A stretch of 64,000 bases of DNA from Pseudomonadota bacterium (GCA_020161775.1 JAIUOW010000015.1:62001-126000), one strand, 5' to 3'; positions 7,686 to 15,479 are shown, counted from the first letter of the stretch. Program-made: numbers and translations. Notes: generated from the letters alone by a model not told the origin.

Positions 7686-7747
7686 AGACCCCACCCAGTA
7701 CCGCCGCTGAAAAGCATGCGAAGTAAGCAATGGGGACGGTGGGGTCT
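7686..7747 (+). repeat. Perfect 10-bp inverted repeat in an intergenic gap
   Basis: AGACCCCACC at 7686-7695 is answered by its exact complement GGTGGGGTCT at 7738-7747, with 42 bases between. It lies in the 91-base gap after the exonuclease gene, one of the few real gaps in the operon. No T run follows, so it is not a standard terminator. Possible roles are an RNA processing site, an attenuator, or a protein-binding site. Confidence 0.5.
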
Positions 7748-7768
7748 ATCTACAACAAGCAGGACAGC

Positions 7769-7942
7769 ATGAAGCCCATCCCCGAGCGCACCAGCGCCAT
7801 CCACCAGGCCCGTGTCTATCTCGCCCAGGCCCGGGTGAGGCGACACCAGCACGCATTCCATGCCCGGCTGCTTTGCTGGGCTGCAAGCCAGCGCAGGCGT
7901 GCGGAAGAATCTGCCGCCCTCCCCACCCCTCCAAAGGACTGA
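7769..7942 (+). CDS. Small basic phage protein
   Basis: This is a 57-residue, strongly basic, helical protein (HQARVYLAQARVRRHQHAFH, then LLCWAASQRRRA). The ATG at 7769 follows an AGGA element and the stop lies 1 base before the next ATG. A longer frame with an ATG at 7730 exists but crosses the inverted repeat. The pattern ARVYLAQAR with LLCWAA resembles small proteins I recall from Burkholderiales prophages. Function unknown; possibly nucleic-acid binding by charge. Confidence 0.5.
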   Translation: MKPIPERTSAIHQARVYLAQARVRRHQHAFHARLLCWAASQRRRAEESAALPTPPKD

Positions 7943-7943
7943 C

Positions 7944-8807
7944 ATGGACAAAGCTACTGTTGAATCTGTGATGGCGCTATTGAACCCTTGTTGCGTCACT
8001 TTCGCCAAGTGGAAAGAGCTAGGAAAACGCGGACGCACCGCCGAGGAAGAAGACGCGGCGCTGCGAGAAATGCGCGACGCGCAAGAAGCATTCCGCGCCG
8101 AAGTCGAGCGCCTTGCCGCTCAAGCTGCGCCGACCGCCGACCGCTGGCACGATGCTGCATTGCCGCCTGAGATAGAGCAGCGCCTTGCGCCGTGGTTGAC
8201 CAATGGCGCAGCCTTGCACCCAGCAACGATCAATCTGGTCGTGCGCTTTGCCCGCGCCTTGTCCAAGAAGCTGGCAGCAGCCGAGACAAAGTACGGATAC
8301 AGCGACGGCTGGCTGTCGCCGGATTGGATGGACGAATGCCGCGCCAAGCTGATGGATCACATCGCCAAGGGCGACCCGCGCGACGTAGCCGCGTACTGCG
8401 CTTTCCTGTGGCATCACGGGGCAAGTACCGTTACCTCCCAACCATCGCAGGCACCCGTGGTGCAGGCGAGCCCGGAGCCGTTTGAGGTTAAGCGCGGCAT
8501 GAAGGTTTTGACGCCAGACGGAAGGACCGTTGAAGTTTGGAGCATCAGCGACGATTCAGGCGTGCGCTGCTCTGACTATCAATGGCACTGCGCAAGCGAA
8601 CTTCGACCGGCATCTAACGCTGACCGCGCCTCCAGTGGCGCTACCCCTGCGGATGTGCGTATGCTGACGCGAGACGAATTGAATGATGTGGCGCTGTCTG
8701 AGCAAGTCGGATGGGGGCCGGGTGAATACGTTGAGGCCATCCAGCGCAAATTCTGCGAAGTCAACAAGTTGCGCATCCCGGCTGACGGTGTGATTGGGGG
8801 TGTGTGA
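7944..8807 (+). CDS. Ea22/Ead-like phage protein with KYGYSDGW domain
   Basis: This 287-residue protein has a helical, charged N-terminus (about 1-65) and a central conserved region (about 105-160) reading KYGYSDGWLSPDWMDECR, then HIAKGDPRDVAAYCAFLWHH. That region recurs in phage Ea22-like proteins and next to phage dATP/dGTP diphosphohydrolase-type domains. A small beta-rich domain follows (about 180-220, VKRGMKVLTPDGRTVEVW), then a C-terminal helix. The ATG at 7944 has AAAGGA in front. The biochemical role is not established; no catalytic residues are assigned. Confidence 0.72.
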   Translation: MDKATVESVMALLNPCCVTFAKWKELGKRGRTAEEEDAALREMRDAQEAFRAEVERLAAQAAPTADRWHDAALPPEIEQRLAPWLTNGAALHPATINLVVRFARALSKKLAAAETKYGYSDGWLSPDWMDECRAKLMDHIAKGDPRDVAAYCAFLWHHGASTVTSQPSQAPVVQASPEPFEVKRGMKVLTPDGRTVEVWSISDDSGVRCSDYQWHCASELRPASNADRASSGATPADVRMLTRDELNDVALSEQVGWGPGEYVEAIQRKFCEVNKLRIPADGVIGGV

Positions 8808-9043
8808 TGGTCACTCACGAATTTGCAGCAGCCACGGAACGCTGCACAGCCGCCATGACTTCGCATTTTGGCAACGGCGAAAACTACGAAGGCGCTATCT
8901 GTGTTGGCGTCTATCCCGATAGCGACGCGGAAATCTGGATTGAAGTTCCGGCCAGCCGCATAAACATCAACGTCGATGACGTTAACGCTTTGTGCCGCCA
9001 GTTGAAGCGCGCGGCCAAGATCGCACGGGAGCAACAATCATGA
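8807..9043 (+). CDS. Phage hypothetical protein
   Basis: This 78-residue mixed alpha/beta protein has a central stretch (ICVGVYPDSDAEIWIEVPAS) that looks like a small beta hairpin, and a basic C-terminal helix. The ATG at 8807 forms TGATG with the previous stop; its stop overlaps the next start as ATGA. No family recognised. Confidence 0.6.
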   Translation: MVTHEFAAATERCTAAMTSHFGNGENYEGAICVGVYPDSDAEIWIEVPASRININVDDVNALCRQLKRAAKIAREQQS

Positions 9044-9621
9044 CCACCAACACCGACAAGGCCAGCGACAAGCTGGTGGAGATGGCGCTGAAAGCGGCCT
9101 TTGAAAAAGGATGGTGCGCGGCGGCTCAATGGGCACAGCGTGACGATCTCCGTCACGACACCGGCAGCATTGCATATGCAGGCCAGCGGGACGCCATCCT
9201 TGCAGGCTGCGCATCAGGGCTCCGCTCTGCCATCCTGGCTGATGCTGCGAAGGATGTGCAAGTGGTGGCGTGGAGCGTCACTTGTGACGGCGAGCATGTA
9301 AACAATATTCACACTTCGGAAATTGAAGCGAACCGTGGCAAAAGAAACCTTGACCGAGATTTCCCGGACCATACACGCGAGGTAGTGCCGCTTGTCCCCG
9401 CCTCAACTCTCGCAGCGGCGCAGGCCCTCAATGCAGAGCTTGTGGCACGGGTGATTGCATGGACGCGGCTGTACGACAGGGCCATCAACGAAGCCAACGG
9501 GCTGACCAACTACGTGGAAGACCGGCCCGAGCTTCGCAGTGCAGAGCGCCGCATGGATGTAATCTCGGCAGATGCCCGCGCATTGAAGGACGCGGCTATC
9601 GCCGCAAGGAACGGAACATGA
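9040..9621 (+). CDS. Phage accessory protein, Ea22-like
   Basis: This 193-residue protein has an N-terminal helical segment (MALKAAFEKGWCAAAQWA) of the kind in Ea22-like accessory proteins. A beta-rich middle follows (VVAWSVTCDGEHVNNIH, about residues 73-89) that looks like the short domain used by many phage Ead-type proteins, then a helical C-terminus. It is coupled at both ends by ATGA overlaps. No enzymatic motif. Confidence 0.62.
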   Translation: MTTNTDKASDKLVEMALKAAFEKGWCAAAQWAQRDDLRHDTGSIAYAGQRDAILAGCASGLRSAILADAAKDVQVVAWSVTCDGEHVNNIHTSEIEANRGKRNLDRDFPDHTREVVPLVPASTLAAAQALNAELVARVIAWTRLYDRAINEANGLTNYVEDRPELRSAERRMDVISADARALKDAAIAARNGT

Positions 9622-9908
9622 TCGACCTGAACAAGCTTAACAGGCGCGAATCCACAGCGTCTGTCATGCGCAGGCTGCGTCGTGATGTGCGCCCGCGAAA
9701 GCACAAAGTTTCCGTGGCCGATGCGCTTGAGTTTCGCCGCGAAGCCTACTGCCTCACGCGCGCCGAATTCTGCGAGCTGCTGGGCATGAGGCAAAACCAT
9801 TACAGCGAGGTCGTAAACGGCCGCATTTCGCTCCCCATCAAGGCCACGCGCAGGGCGTTTGCGCTGGGCGTACCAGCCGAGGTGCTTCTTCAAATCAGCG
9901 AGGAATGA
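9618..9908 (+). CDS. Helix-turn-helix (Xre/HigA-like) DNA-binding protein
   Basis: This 96-residue protein has a basic N-terminus (MRRLRRDVRPRKHK) and then a Cro/CI-type HTH: ALEFRREAYCLTRAEFCELL, followed by the recognition helix region RQNHYSEVVNGRISL. The pattern is like HigA-type antitoxins and phage regulators. It sits inside the operon with ATGA coupling in front and 1 base to the next gene behind, and no toxin gene is adjacent. It could feed back on the operon promoter at 445-473 or regulate elsewhere in the phage; the target is unknown. Confidence 0.75.
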   Translation: MIDLNKLNRRESTASVMRRLRRDVRPRKHKVSVADALEFRREAYCLTRAEFCELLGMRQNHYSEVVNGRISLPIKATRRAFALGVPAEVLLQISEE

Positions 9909-9909
9909 C

Positions 9910-10476
9910 ATGACAGACCTCAACAAGCTGGCAGATGCGCTGGAAAATATTGCGCATATGGAATATCCAAGCGGTCATCATGATGGAAACAACTTGCGCG
10001 AAGCCGCCGCCCTACTCCGCGCTGCTGCGGGGGTGGATGTGGCTGGGCTGATGGCGCTTGCTGATGAGCTTGTCGGCGCATCGGCAGAAGAAGACATTGC
10101 GCCATTTGACAAAGCCCGCGCCGCCCTCGAATCAGCGCTACGGCTTGTGCTTGCGCAGAGAGTGCCGCAACCCGCGCCCGATTTTGTTCCCGGCGTGATG
10201 CACTGCGCCCGGTGCAAATTCAAGCTGCACCGCATGAACCTGAACGTCAATGTTGGCACCGTGACGGCGGGCAACAACAAGACGGAGCCGTGTCCCAATG
10301 GCTGCGGCCCGCTGTGGCCCGTGACGTGGAAGCAGGAGGCCGACGACTGCATGAAGTCCGCTGAAAGCCTGCTGGACCGTGCTGTTGCCGCAGAGAAAGC
10401 CCTTGAAGACCTTCGCGCACGCCTTGGCCCTCAAGTTGTCGCAGCAGCACCGCAGGCAAAGGAGCAGACAGCATGA
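9910..10476 (+). CDS. Phage protein with zinc-ribbon
   Basis: This 188-residue protein has a helical N-terminal half and a zinc-ribbon-like region near residues 98-138 (HCARCKFKL, about 27 residues, then EPCPNGCGPLWPVTWKQEA). This paired-cysteine block with the GCGPLWPVTW tail is a recurring module in phage accessory proteins of unknown function. A helical Ala/Glu-rich C-terminus follows. It is coupled to the next gene by an ATGA overlap. Zinc binding is inferred from four cysteines in two CxxC-type pairs. Confidence 0.7.
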   Translation: MTDLNKLADALENIAHMEYPSGHHDGNNLREAAALLRAAAGVDVAGLMALADELVGASAEEDIAPFDKARAALESALRLVLAQRVPQPAPDFVPGVMHCARCKFKLHRMNLNVNVGTVTAGNNKTEPCPNGCGPLWPVTWKQEADDCMKSAESLLDRAVAAEKALEDLRARLGPQVVAAAPQAKEQTA

Positions 10477-10856
10477 CACTGAGCGATGAACAGGCCGCTT
10501 TTGAAAAGCAATTCCCGATACCGCCTAGCTGCATCCGATGTGGCGACGGCTACGCGGTAACCGAATACAACGCATGGGCCGCGCACACATACTGCGAAGT
10601 TTGGAAAGGCTGGAAGGCCCGCGCACTACTCGCAGCGCAGCCAGCAGTACAGCAGCCAGCAGAGGATGCGCCCAGCGACCGGGAACTGCTTGACCACCTG
10701 ATAGAAGGCGTGCGCGAGTTCCGCAAAGAGCCGATGCTGGGCAAACTGCTGCGCCTGCGAAGCACGCCGGGTTACGTCGCCATGACCACTGCATGGGAAG
10801 ACGCCGTGGACACGCTGGCAGATCGCGCTATCAAGGCTCAGGGAGGTAAGCAATGA
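10473..10856 (+). CDS. Phage hypothetical protein
   Basis: This 127-residue protein starts MTLSDEQAAFEKQFP, a beginning common among small phage proteins that also carry a W-rich segment, here WAAHTYCEVWKGWKARALL (about 34-52). A Gln/Ala-rich linker follows, then a helical C-terminus. No domain with known function. It overlaps both neighbours by 4 bases. Confidence 0.62.
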   Translation: MTLSDEQAAFEKQFPIPPSCIRCGDGYAVTEYNAWAAHTYCEVWKGWKARALLAAQPAVQQPAEDAPSDRELLDHLIEGVREFRKEPMLGKLLRLRSTPGYVAMTTAWEDAVDTLADRAIKAQGGKQ

Positions 10857-11140
10857 CGTTCATTCTTTGGGTTTGCGCTGCCGTGGCTGGCGTACTGCTT
10901 TGGATGTGGGGCGTAGCTGGCTTTACGATGCCAGAGCGCCCATCCTATCCAGATGTCACACATGAAAAACGCGACGTTGGCAATGGATGCACACTGCACT
11001 ATTACAGCGACCGAAGAAATGGCACGACCAAATGGGTAACGTGTACCAGCGGCGAGACGGTGACATTTGACCGCAAGGGATGCGGAAAAAGATGCTCTCG
11101 CGATGAGGCCGTTGAAGTCCGAAAGGAGCCAATGCCATGA
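10853..11140 (+). CDS. Phage protein with N-terminal membrane segment
   Basis: This 95-residue protein begins with a hydrophobic segment (MTFILWVCAAVAGVLLWMWG) that is either a membrane anchor or an uncleaved signal. The following domain is polar, with four cysteines, perhaps disulfide-bonded outside the cytoplasm. No family recognised. The start overlaps the preceding stop (ATGA) and the end overlaps the next start. Confidence 0.58.
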   Translation: MTFILWVCAAVAGVLLWMWGVAGFTMPERPSYPDVTHEKRDVGNGCTLHYYSDRRNGTTKWVTCTSGETVTFDRKGCGKRCSRDEAVEVRKEPMP

Positions 11141-11409
11141 ACAGCCGTGAAGCATTTGAGGCGCATATCAAGAGCATGATCGAATCCGAAGCGGGGGAAG
11201 CGCAGGCGCTTGCCAGAGGCCCGGACGATGACTACACGACCGCATGGGTGTGCCTTCAATGGTGGGGCTGGCAAGCCGCCATACAGCACGCCCGCGATGT
11301 GGCTGTGAAGGTGTGCGAGGAATACCCGCAGCGCGATCCTGCAGAAGACGGAAGCGGCTATTGGGCTGCAAATGAATGCGCTGACGCTATCAAGGAGGCG
11401 CTGAAATGA
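11137..11409 (+). CDS. Phage hypothetical protein
   Basis: This 90-residue helical protein contains WVCLQWWGWQAAIQHARDVA (about 30-49). The tryptophan-rich pattern followed by AAI is common in small phage proteins that accompany Ea22-like genes. No known activity. It overlaps the excisionase gene by 4 bases (ATGA), so its translation is tied to xis. Confidence 0.62.
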   Translation: MNSREAFEAHIKSMIESEAGEAQALARGPDDDYTTAWVCLQWWGWQAAIQHARDVAVKVCEEYPQRDPAEDGSGYWAANECADAIKEALK

Positions 11410-11624
11410 CGCAGTACATCACCCTCCAGGCATGGGCGGAAAAGAAGTTCGACCCGATGCCACACCGGAACACCCTGCACCGCTGGGCGACGGATGGGAG
11501 TATCGTTCCTGCACCTTTCAAACTCGGAACCACGTACATGGTGACTCCGGATGCCCGACACGTCAACGAACCCGCACCGGCCGGCCGCCTGGTGCACCGC
11601 CTGAATGGCCTCGCGTCCGCGTAG
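11406..11624 (+). CDS. xis: Excisionase (Xis-type directionality factor)
   Basis: This 72-residue basic protein has a winged-helix excisionase pattern: MTQYITLQAWAEKKF, then TLHRWATDGSIVPAPFKLG, then TYMV. Excisionases bind next to the attachment site and steer the integrase toward excision. Its place directly before int, overlapping it by 20 bases, supports the call. The tail (about residues 55-72) is low-complexity and coincides with the integrase start region, so translation of the two is coupled. Confidence 0.8.
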   Translation: MTQYITLQAWAEKKFDPMPHRNTLHRWATDGSIVPAPFKLGTTYMVTPDARHVNEPAPAGRLVHRLNGLASA

Positions 11625-12720
11625 CCTGAAGCGCCGCGGATGGCCGGACGGCCTGTACGAACGCAACGGGTATTTCAGCTGGCGTGACCCCCGCACAGGC
11701 CGCGAGCTGGGCATCGGCCGCGTGACGCTGGGTGAAGCCAAGGCCCAGGCATTCGAGGCCAACATCGCCGTCCAGGGCCTGGAGCACAAGCCCCGGCTGG
11801 TGGACAGGCTCAACGGCACGGACGACCAGTCCCTGCGCGCATGGCTGGACAAGTTCGAGGCCAAGCTGGCCACCCGCAAGCTGGCCACCCAGACCCGGCG
11901 CCAGTACAAGTCCCACCTGAAGCGCGCGCGGGAAATCCTGGCCGACCAGCTGGACCTGCCGACCGAGCGAGTCACCACAAAGCACATCGCCGACGGCCTG
12001 GAGCAGATCGCCGACAAGCCCACCACGGCGGCCGCCGTCCGGTCCCTGCTGGTGGACGCCTTCGATTCGGCCATCGCCGCCGGCTGGACGCAACACAACC
12101 CGGTCAAGGTTTCCGAGGTACCCCAGGTCGAGATCATGCGCGCCCGCCTGACCTGGCCGGTTTTCCAGAAGCTGTACGCCAGCCTGCCAGCCGGGCGGCT
12201 GAAGAACGCTGTGGCCGTGGCCCTTGTGAGCGGACAGGCCCGGGAGACAGTATCAGCCGGTGAGTTCAACCAGGTAGCCATGGAGGCCACCCCCGGCGGC
12301 GAGCCGGTGGAGTGCTGGCGGGTCAAGCGCGGCAAGACCGGCGCCCTGATCGCCATCCCGCTGGATCTGCGCCTGAACGCCTTCGGCATGAGCCTGCGCG
12401 ACGTGTTCAAACAATGCCGGTCCACCGGCGTTGCCAGCCGGTACATCGTGCACAACACCCGCGGCGAGGGGCCTGTCGGCCGGCGCATGCCTAGGAACGC
12501 CATGAGCGACGAATTCACGGCCGCCGTCCTGGCGCTGGGCATCGACTGGGGCACTCGCACCCCGCCCACCTTCCACGAGCTGCGCAGCCTGTCCAAGCGG
12601 CTGTATGAGGCTCAGGGCGGGGTGGACACCATCGACCTGCTGGGCCACCAGTCCGACGAGATGGGTGAGCTCTACGCAGACGGCCGGGGCGCTGAATACA
12701 AGCTGGTCAGCCTGGGCTGA
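11605..12720 (+). CDS. int: Tyrosine integrase
   Basis: This 371-residue phage integrase appears complete. The N-terminus (about 1-60) is the arm-binding domain, residues about 75-170 the core-binding SAM-like domain, and the rest the catalytic domain. The catalytic set is visible: Arg213 (GQARETV), Lys244 (RGKTG), His324 and Arg327 (HELRSLS), His348 (LGHQS) and Tyr357 (ELYAD). It would form a covalent 3'-phosphotyrosine link during integration and excision at the attachment site. It is the last prophage gene on this side, and the attachment site probably lies just downstream. Confidence 0.92.
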   Translation: MASRPRSLKRRGWPDGLYERNGYFSWRDPRTGRELGIGRVTLGEAKAQAFEANIAVQGLEHKPRLVDRLNGTDDQSLRAWLDKFEAKLATRKLATQTRRQYKSHLKRAREILADQLDLPTERVTTKHIADGLEQIADKPTTAAAVRSLLVDAFDSAIAAGWTQHNPVKVSEVPQVEIMRARLTWPVFQKLYASLPAGRLKNAVAVALVSGQARETVSAGEFNQVAMEATPGGEPVECWRVKRGKTGALIAIPLDLRLNAFGMSLRDVFKQCRSTGVASRYIVHNTRGEGPVGRRMPRNAMSDEFTAAVLALGIDWGTRTPPTFHELRSLSKRLYEAQGGVDTIDLLGHQSDEMGELYADGRGAEYKLVSLG

Positions 12721-12898
12721 TTCGGACGAATTTCGGATGACTTTTGAACGGCCCCGCGTAAGCCGTTGATTTCAAAGCGCTATTTTTCGGGCTGGTATCA
12801 CGCGGGTTCATATCTCATATCCAAACAATCGAATTGCCCGGCGGGCAGCGCGCCCGCATGATGCCGGCTTGCCCGCCATAACCAACGGAGACAGCCCC
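12721..12898. other. Prophage-chromosome junction region, attachment site not resolved
   Basis: These 178 bases separate the integrase stop from the first chromosomal gene. No tRNA or tmRNA end is recognisable. A short tandem near-repeat (CATATCT then CATATCC, about 12812-12825) is present. Because only one end of the prophage is in the window, the direct repeat that would define the attachment site cannot be found. The promoter of the following binding-protein gene presumably lies in the second half. Confidence 0.4.
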
Positions 12899-13876
12899 AT
12901 GACCCAAAGCCGCCGCAACTTCGTCGCCACCCTGGGCGCCCTCGCCACCACGCCCGTCTGGGCGCAAACGCCGCCAGCGTTTCCCAACAAGGTCATCCGC
13001 ATTGTGCCCTTCGGCACGGGCGGCGGCCCGATCGACACGCTGGCGCGCGTGTATGCCGACAAGCTCAGCGCGCGCTGGGGCCAGCCGGTGATCGTGGACG
13101 CCAAGCCCGGTGCCAGCGGCATCATCGCCGCCGACTTCGTGGCCAAGGCCCCGGCTGACGGCTACACCGTCATGATGACGCTGCCGCTCACCCATGTGAA
13201 CGTGCCCATCCTGCAAAAGACACCCTACGACCCGGCCAAGGACTTCACGCCGCTGTCCATGGTGGCCACCGGCGGGCCGATGATCGTGGCGCGGGCCAAC
13301 GCGCCGTTCAACAACCTCAAGGAATTCGTTGAGTTTGCGAAGAAGTCGGCCAAGCCACTGAACTACGGCACCTGGGGCAGCGGCTCGTCGGCCCACCTGT
13401 TTGGCGAGCTGCTGCAGCGCCAGAGCGGCGCCAAGATGACCCATGTGCCCTACAAGTCCGAAGCCGCGGTGCACAGCGACCTGTTTGGCGACCTGCTGGA
13501 CTTTGCCTGGGCCAACCCGTCCACCGCGCGCGCCCAGGTGCAGGGCGGCAAGATGAAGGTGCTGGGCATTGCCGGCACGCGGCGTGTGTCCACCATGCCC
13601 AACGTGCCCACCTTTGCCGAACAGGGCTTCCAGGGCTTTGACGTGGACAGCTGGATCGGCCTGTATGCGCCAGCCCGGCTGCCCGCCGACGTCCAGACCG
13701 CCTGGGTCACGGCGCTGCGCGAAATCACCGCCATGCCCGACGTGCAGGCGCGCCTGACCGGCTATGGCTTTGAGCCGCTGGGCAACACGCCCGCGCAGTT
13801 CATGCAGGTCTTCACCGCCGACTACCCGCGCGTGGCCGAGCTCATCAAATCGGCCGGCGTCACGCCCCAGCAGTAA
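12899..13876 (+). CDS. Bug/TctC-family periplasmic substrate-binding protein
   Basis: This 325-residue protein has an export signal (SRRNFVATLGALATTPVWAQ) with a twin-arginine-like start, then the family hallmarks: FPNKVIRIVPFGTGGGPIDT, GQPVIVDAKPGASG, and ADGYTVMMT. Such proteins bind carboxylated small molecules in the periplasm, and many act without an adjacent TctAB transporter, as here. The ATG at 12899 follows GGAGA. A Rieske oxygenase and ferredoxin follow 23 bases later, so the ligand may be their aromatic substrate; the ligand itself cannot be read from sequence. Confidence 0.9.
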   Translation: MTQSRRNFVATLGALATTPVWAQTPPAFPNKVIRIVPFGTGGGPIDTLARVYADKLSARWGQPVIVDAKPGASGIIAADFVAKAPADGYTVMMTLPLTHVNVPILQKTPYDPAKDFTPLSMVATGGPMIVARANAPFNNLKEFVEFAKKSAKPLNYGTWGSGSSAHLFGELLQRQSGAKMTHVPYKSEAAVHSDLFGDLLDFAWANPSTARAQVQGGKMKVLGIAGTRRVSTMPNVPTFAEQGFQGFDVDSWIGLYAPARLPADVQTAWVTALREITAMPDVQARLTGYGFEPLGNTPAQFMQVFTADYPRVAELIKSAGVTPQQ

Positions 13877-13899
13877 CCCGCCCCCAAGGACACTCCCCA

Positions 13900-15129
13900 A
13901 TGGACAACAACACGGTTTCTGAAGCCGCGCCCCAGGCACCCGCGCGCGTGATCCCCATCGCGGTGGACACCGGCACCGCCTATGGCCGGCCACAGCCCAC
14001 GTCAAAACTGGAACTCGCCCAGGTGGGCCCCGGCACGCCCATGGGCGAGCTGCTGCGCCGCTACTGGCATCCCGTGGGCCTGGCCAGCGATGCCACCAGC
14101 GTGCCGCGCAAGGTGCGCGTGCTGGGCGAAGACCTGATCCTGTTTCGCGACGGCACCGGCCGCCCCGGCCTGGTGTACCCGCATTGCGCGCACCGCGGCA
14201 CATCGCTGTATTACGGCAAGGTGGAAGAGCGCGGCATCCGCTGCTGCTACCACGGCTGGCTGTTTGACGTGCAGGGCCATTGCGTGGAGCAGCCCTGCGA
14301 GCCCGGCGGCGGCGCACACCGGGGCAAGGTGCGCCAGCCCTGGTACCCGGTGCAGGAACAGTACGGCCTGGTCTGGGCCTACATGGGCCCGCCGGACAAA
14401 AAACCCGTGCTGCCGCGCTACGAAGCGCTGGAGACCCTTGAGGAAGGTGAATTCCTGGAGGCCGACGACCACAGCATCGGCGGCGGCGGGCCGCAGATCA
14501 TCCCCTGCAACTGGCTGCAGCACTACGAGAACCTGGTGGACCCGTTCCATGTGGTGGTGCTGCACTCCAGCTTCAGCGGCACGCAGTTCGTGCCGGCGAT
14601 GGCCATCATGCCGGACGTGACCTGGGACACCACGCCCATCAGCGTGCGCGTGCAGTCCGTGCGCAAGCTGGAAGACGGCACGACGTTTCGCCGCATCAGC
14701 GAAGCAGGCCTGCCCACGCTTCGCGTGATTCCCAGCCCGCGCGTCGGGCGCTACGGCATGGTCGAGTCGCTGGGCTGGGTGCTGCCGATCGACGACCACA
14801 GTTTCCGCATCTATGTGGTGGGCCGCGTGAAGGAAAAGGGCGACCTGCAGCGCATGCGCTCGCGCCTGGGCGGCAAGCTGTGGGAGGAGCTGACCGAGGA
14901 AGAACACCAGCAGTACCCCGGCGACCATGAAGCCATGGTGAGCCAGGGCAGCATTGCCAAACATTCCGAGGAGCACCTGGCCACCAGCGACCGCGGCATC
15001 GTCATGCTGCGGCGCGTGCTGCAAAAGCAGCTGGACGTGGTCGCCGCGGGTGGCGATCCGGCCGGCGTGTTCTTTGACGAGAACGCCGCGCCGGTCAGGT
15101 TCACCGCCGGCAACTTCCTGGAGCGCTGA
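13900..15129 (+). CDS. Rieske non-haem iron oxygenase, alpha subunit
   Basis: This 409-residue protein carries a Rieske [2Fe-2S] site in the N-terminal domain (Cys96, His98, Cys115, His118; CAHRGT and CCYHGW). In the C-terminal domain it has the mononuclear iron motif DPFHVVVLH (Asp214 linking the centres, His217 and His222). It would hydroxylate or demethylate an aromatic carboxylate using O2 and electrons from a ferredoxin/reductase, like the phthalate 4,5-dioxygenase group. It overlaps the ferredoxin gene (TGATG at 15127-15131) and follows a Bug binding protein gene. No beta subunit is seen, consistent with the homo-oligomeric class. The actual substrate is unknown. Confidence 0.88.
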   Translation: MDNNTVSEAAPQAPARVIPIAVDTGTAYGRPQPTSKLELAQVGPGTPMGELLRRYWHPVGLASDATSVPRKVRVLGEDLILFRDGTGRPGLVYPHCAHRGTSLYYGKVEERGIRCCYHGWLFDVQGHCVEQPCEPGGGAHRGKVRQPWYPVQEQYGLVWAYMGPPDKKPVLPRYEALETLEEGEFLEADDHSIGGGGPQIIPCNWLQHYENLVDPFHVVVLHSSFSGTQFVPAMAIMPDVTWDTTPISVRVQSVRKLEDGTTFRRISEAGLPTLRVIPSPRVGRYGMVESLGWVLPIDDHSFRIYVVGRVKEKGDLQRMRSRLGGKLWEELTEEEHQQYPGDHEAMVSQGSIAKHSEEHLATSDRGIVMLRRVLQKQLDVVAAGGDPAGVFFDENAAPVRFTAGNFLER

Positions 15130-15401
15130 TGGCCGCGGAATTTGAAGTGAAGCTGGCCCGTTCGGGCCGCACTATCCCGGTGGACGCCGGCCAGAGTGTG
15201 CTGGACGCCCTGCAGGCGCATGGCGTGGAGGTGGCCACGTCCTGCCAGCAGGGCGTGTGCGGCACCTGCCAGACGCGCGTGCTCGAAGGCGAGCCCGACC
15301 ATTGGGACATGTACCTCACGCCGGAAGAACAGGCCGCCAACGACTGCTTCATGCCCTGCATCTCGCGCAGCAAGAGCGCCGTTTTAGTGCTGGACCTCTA
15401 G
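15129..15401 (+). CDS. Stand-alone plant-type [2Fe-2S] ferredoxin
   Basis: This 90-residue protein has the plant-type cluster pattern Cys39, Cys44, Cys47 (CQQGVCGTC) and Cys77. The sequence GEPDHWDMYLTPEEQAANDC and the ending SAVLVLDL match the C-terminal ferredoxin domain of phthalate dioxygenase reductase and vanillate demethylase reductase. The FMN and NAD(P)H domains of those enzymes are missing and no reductase gene is adjacent. It presumably passes electrons to the Rieske oxygenase upstream, with which it overlaps (TGATG), and must receive them from a reductase encoded elsewhere. Confidence 0.87.
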   Translation: MAAEFEVKLARSGRTIPVDAGQSVLDALQAHGVEVATSCQQGVCGTCQTRVLEGEPDHWDMYLTPEEQAANDCFMPCISRSKSAVLVLDL

Positions 15402-15479
15402 CCCAACCGGGCCCGTTTAGGGCCCATGCCCTAGCGCGGCTGCCGACAATGACCTCATTCACTTTGCGAGGACATCGTC

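Larger units (their letters stand above)
1..12720 (+). mobile_element. Prophage arm (recombination, accessory and integration genes)
   Basis: Every supported gene from 2 to 12720 lies on the + strand. The genes are short, mostly unknown, and joined by ATGA or TGATG overlaps, as is usual for a temperate phage early operon. The run carries phage-type functions: a YqaJ-family exonuclease (5848), a DUF5131 protein (3523), several Ea22/Ead-like proteins, and an excisionase followed by a tyrosine integrase at the chromosomal edge. From 12899 the gene content is ordinary Burkholderiales chromosome. No capsid, tail, terminase or lysis gene is visible, so the rest of the element must lie left of base 1. 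The exact attachment site could not be identified. The layout resembles the lambda left operon (recombination, then xis-int), which is an analogy. Confidence 0.88.

Noticed and set aside
12780-12840. Possible tRNA 3' end as attachment site
   Set aside because: A T-loop-like stretch (GGGTTCATATC) is present but the flanking stem does not pair and no cloverleaf can be drawn.
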